From assembly GCA_025642075.2 (NCBI GenBank), contig JAODUO010000548.1:173501-237500 (forward strand): DNA of 64,000 bases. The letters are read 5' to 3'. Below, one piece after another: positions 63,621 through 64,000 of this stretch. Position 1 is the stretch's first letter. Every line of letters starts with the position of its first letter. The position numbers were made by a program, and so were the translations under genes. The stretch is from Ridgeia piscesae (Eukaryota > Annelida > Polychaeta > Sabellida > Siboglinidae). The notes beneath the pieces are model-generated. The model ran no database searches. It saw only the letters and a program-made list of their open reading frames with translations, and had not been told where the DNA came from.

Positions 63621-64000
63621 GTGAGACAATACGAATCATCGCGCACGTCTCCGCATTTAACGTATACACAATAAAGAAGCGTACTTGACGCGGACTAATA
63701 ACTCCATATTGAAAGATGGTGACGTCATATAGGACATGTTGTCCGATATGGTGAATGTGTTGTGACGATGTCTTGTGATTGCTTTAGACAGCGATGAGCT
63801 TCAAACAAGCAATACGGACAAGTGTCGAATTAGACAATATTTATCAGTCGCCCGGTGTCTCAGCTATTTATTCTTGTCGTTATTAACTGGTGCAAGGCTT
63901 CTGTGATATCATAACATTCGTGTCGTTAGTTGCGTGATTTGAATTCGCAGTCTGTGATATTCTTATACTGTAAAGGGGCATGGTTCGTTTCTGCTTGGGT
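63621..64000 (+). other. probable intron or 3' flank
   Basis: AT-rich sequence after the strong donor at 63621. An AATAAA at 63671-63676 overlaps the readthrough stop region, so a 3' end here is also possible. Confidence 0.4.

Overview
This is eukaryotic (metazoan) genomic DNA. Genes are split by GT..AG introns, coding sequence is sparse, intergenic and intronic DNA is AT-rich, and there are many micro- and minisatellites plus relics of non-LTR retrotransposons, a tRNA-derived SINE and terminal-inverted-repeat DNA elements. I think a lancelet (amphioxus)-like marine invertebrate is most likely. The main reasons are minisatellites that span splice junctions (which I recall being reported in amphioxus), CR1/L2-like LINE relics, and a gene content that looks deuterostome. 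No gene here settles the species.

Layout. (1) 421-12795, + strand: the 3' part of an unrecognised gene. I rebuilt eleven exons with consistent phases, giving about 506 residues that end in a Cys-rich tail. Its introns carry four large minisatellites; three of these contain copies of the adjoining splice site. (2) 15654-20491, +: a Myb/SANT-like DNA-binding-domain gene whose frame is broken by one TGA just before the first Trp of the domain. Its last intron also ends in a minisatellite that contains the acceptor. (3) 22369-27536, -: a complete five-exon gene for a 328-residue protein of no family I recognise; a 1.3-kb hAT-like element sits in its first intron. (4) 31134-40861, -: a tandem cluster of three small single-pass membrane protein genes. 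Glycosylation sites, the membrane segment and a basic juxtamembrane motif make them look like KCNE (minK-type) potassium-channel subunits. (5) About 41-55 kb: gene-poor DNA with LINE relics, a MITE and a 2.3-kb array of 54-bp units. (6) 55168 to beyond 63620, +: a seven-exon (so far) gene for a giant ankyrin-repeat protein with 27 repeats, many grouped in a 107-residue three-repeat super-unit.

The genes do not form an obvious pathway. Two things deserve attention: the recurrent splice-site-bearing minisatellites, one of which is a translatable 23-codon repeat in frame with the next exon, and the KCNE-like cluster, in which one paralogue has an intron that another lacks and a SINE tail supplies that intron's polypyrimidine tract.
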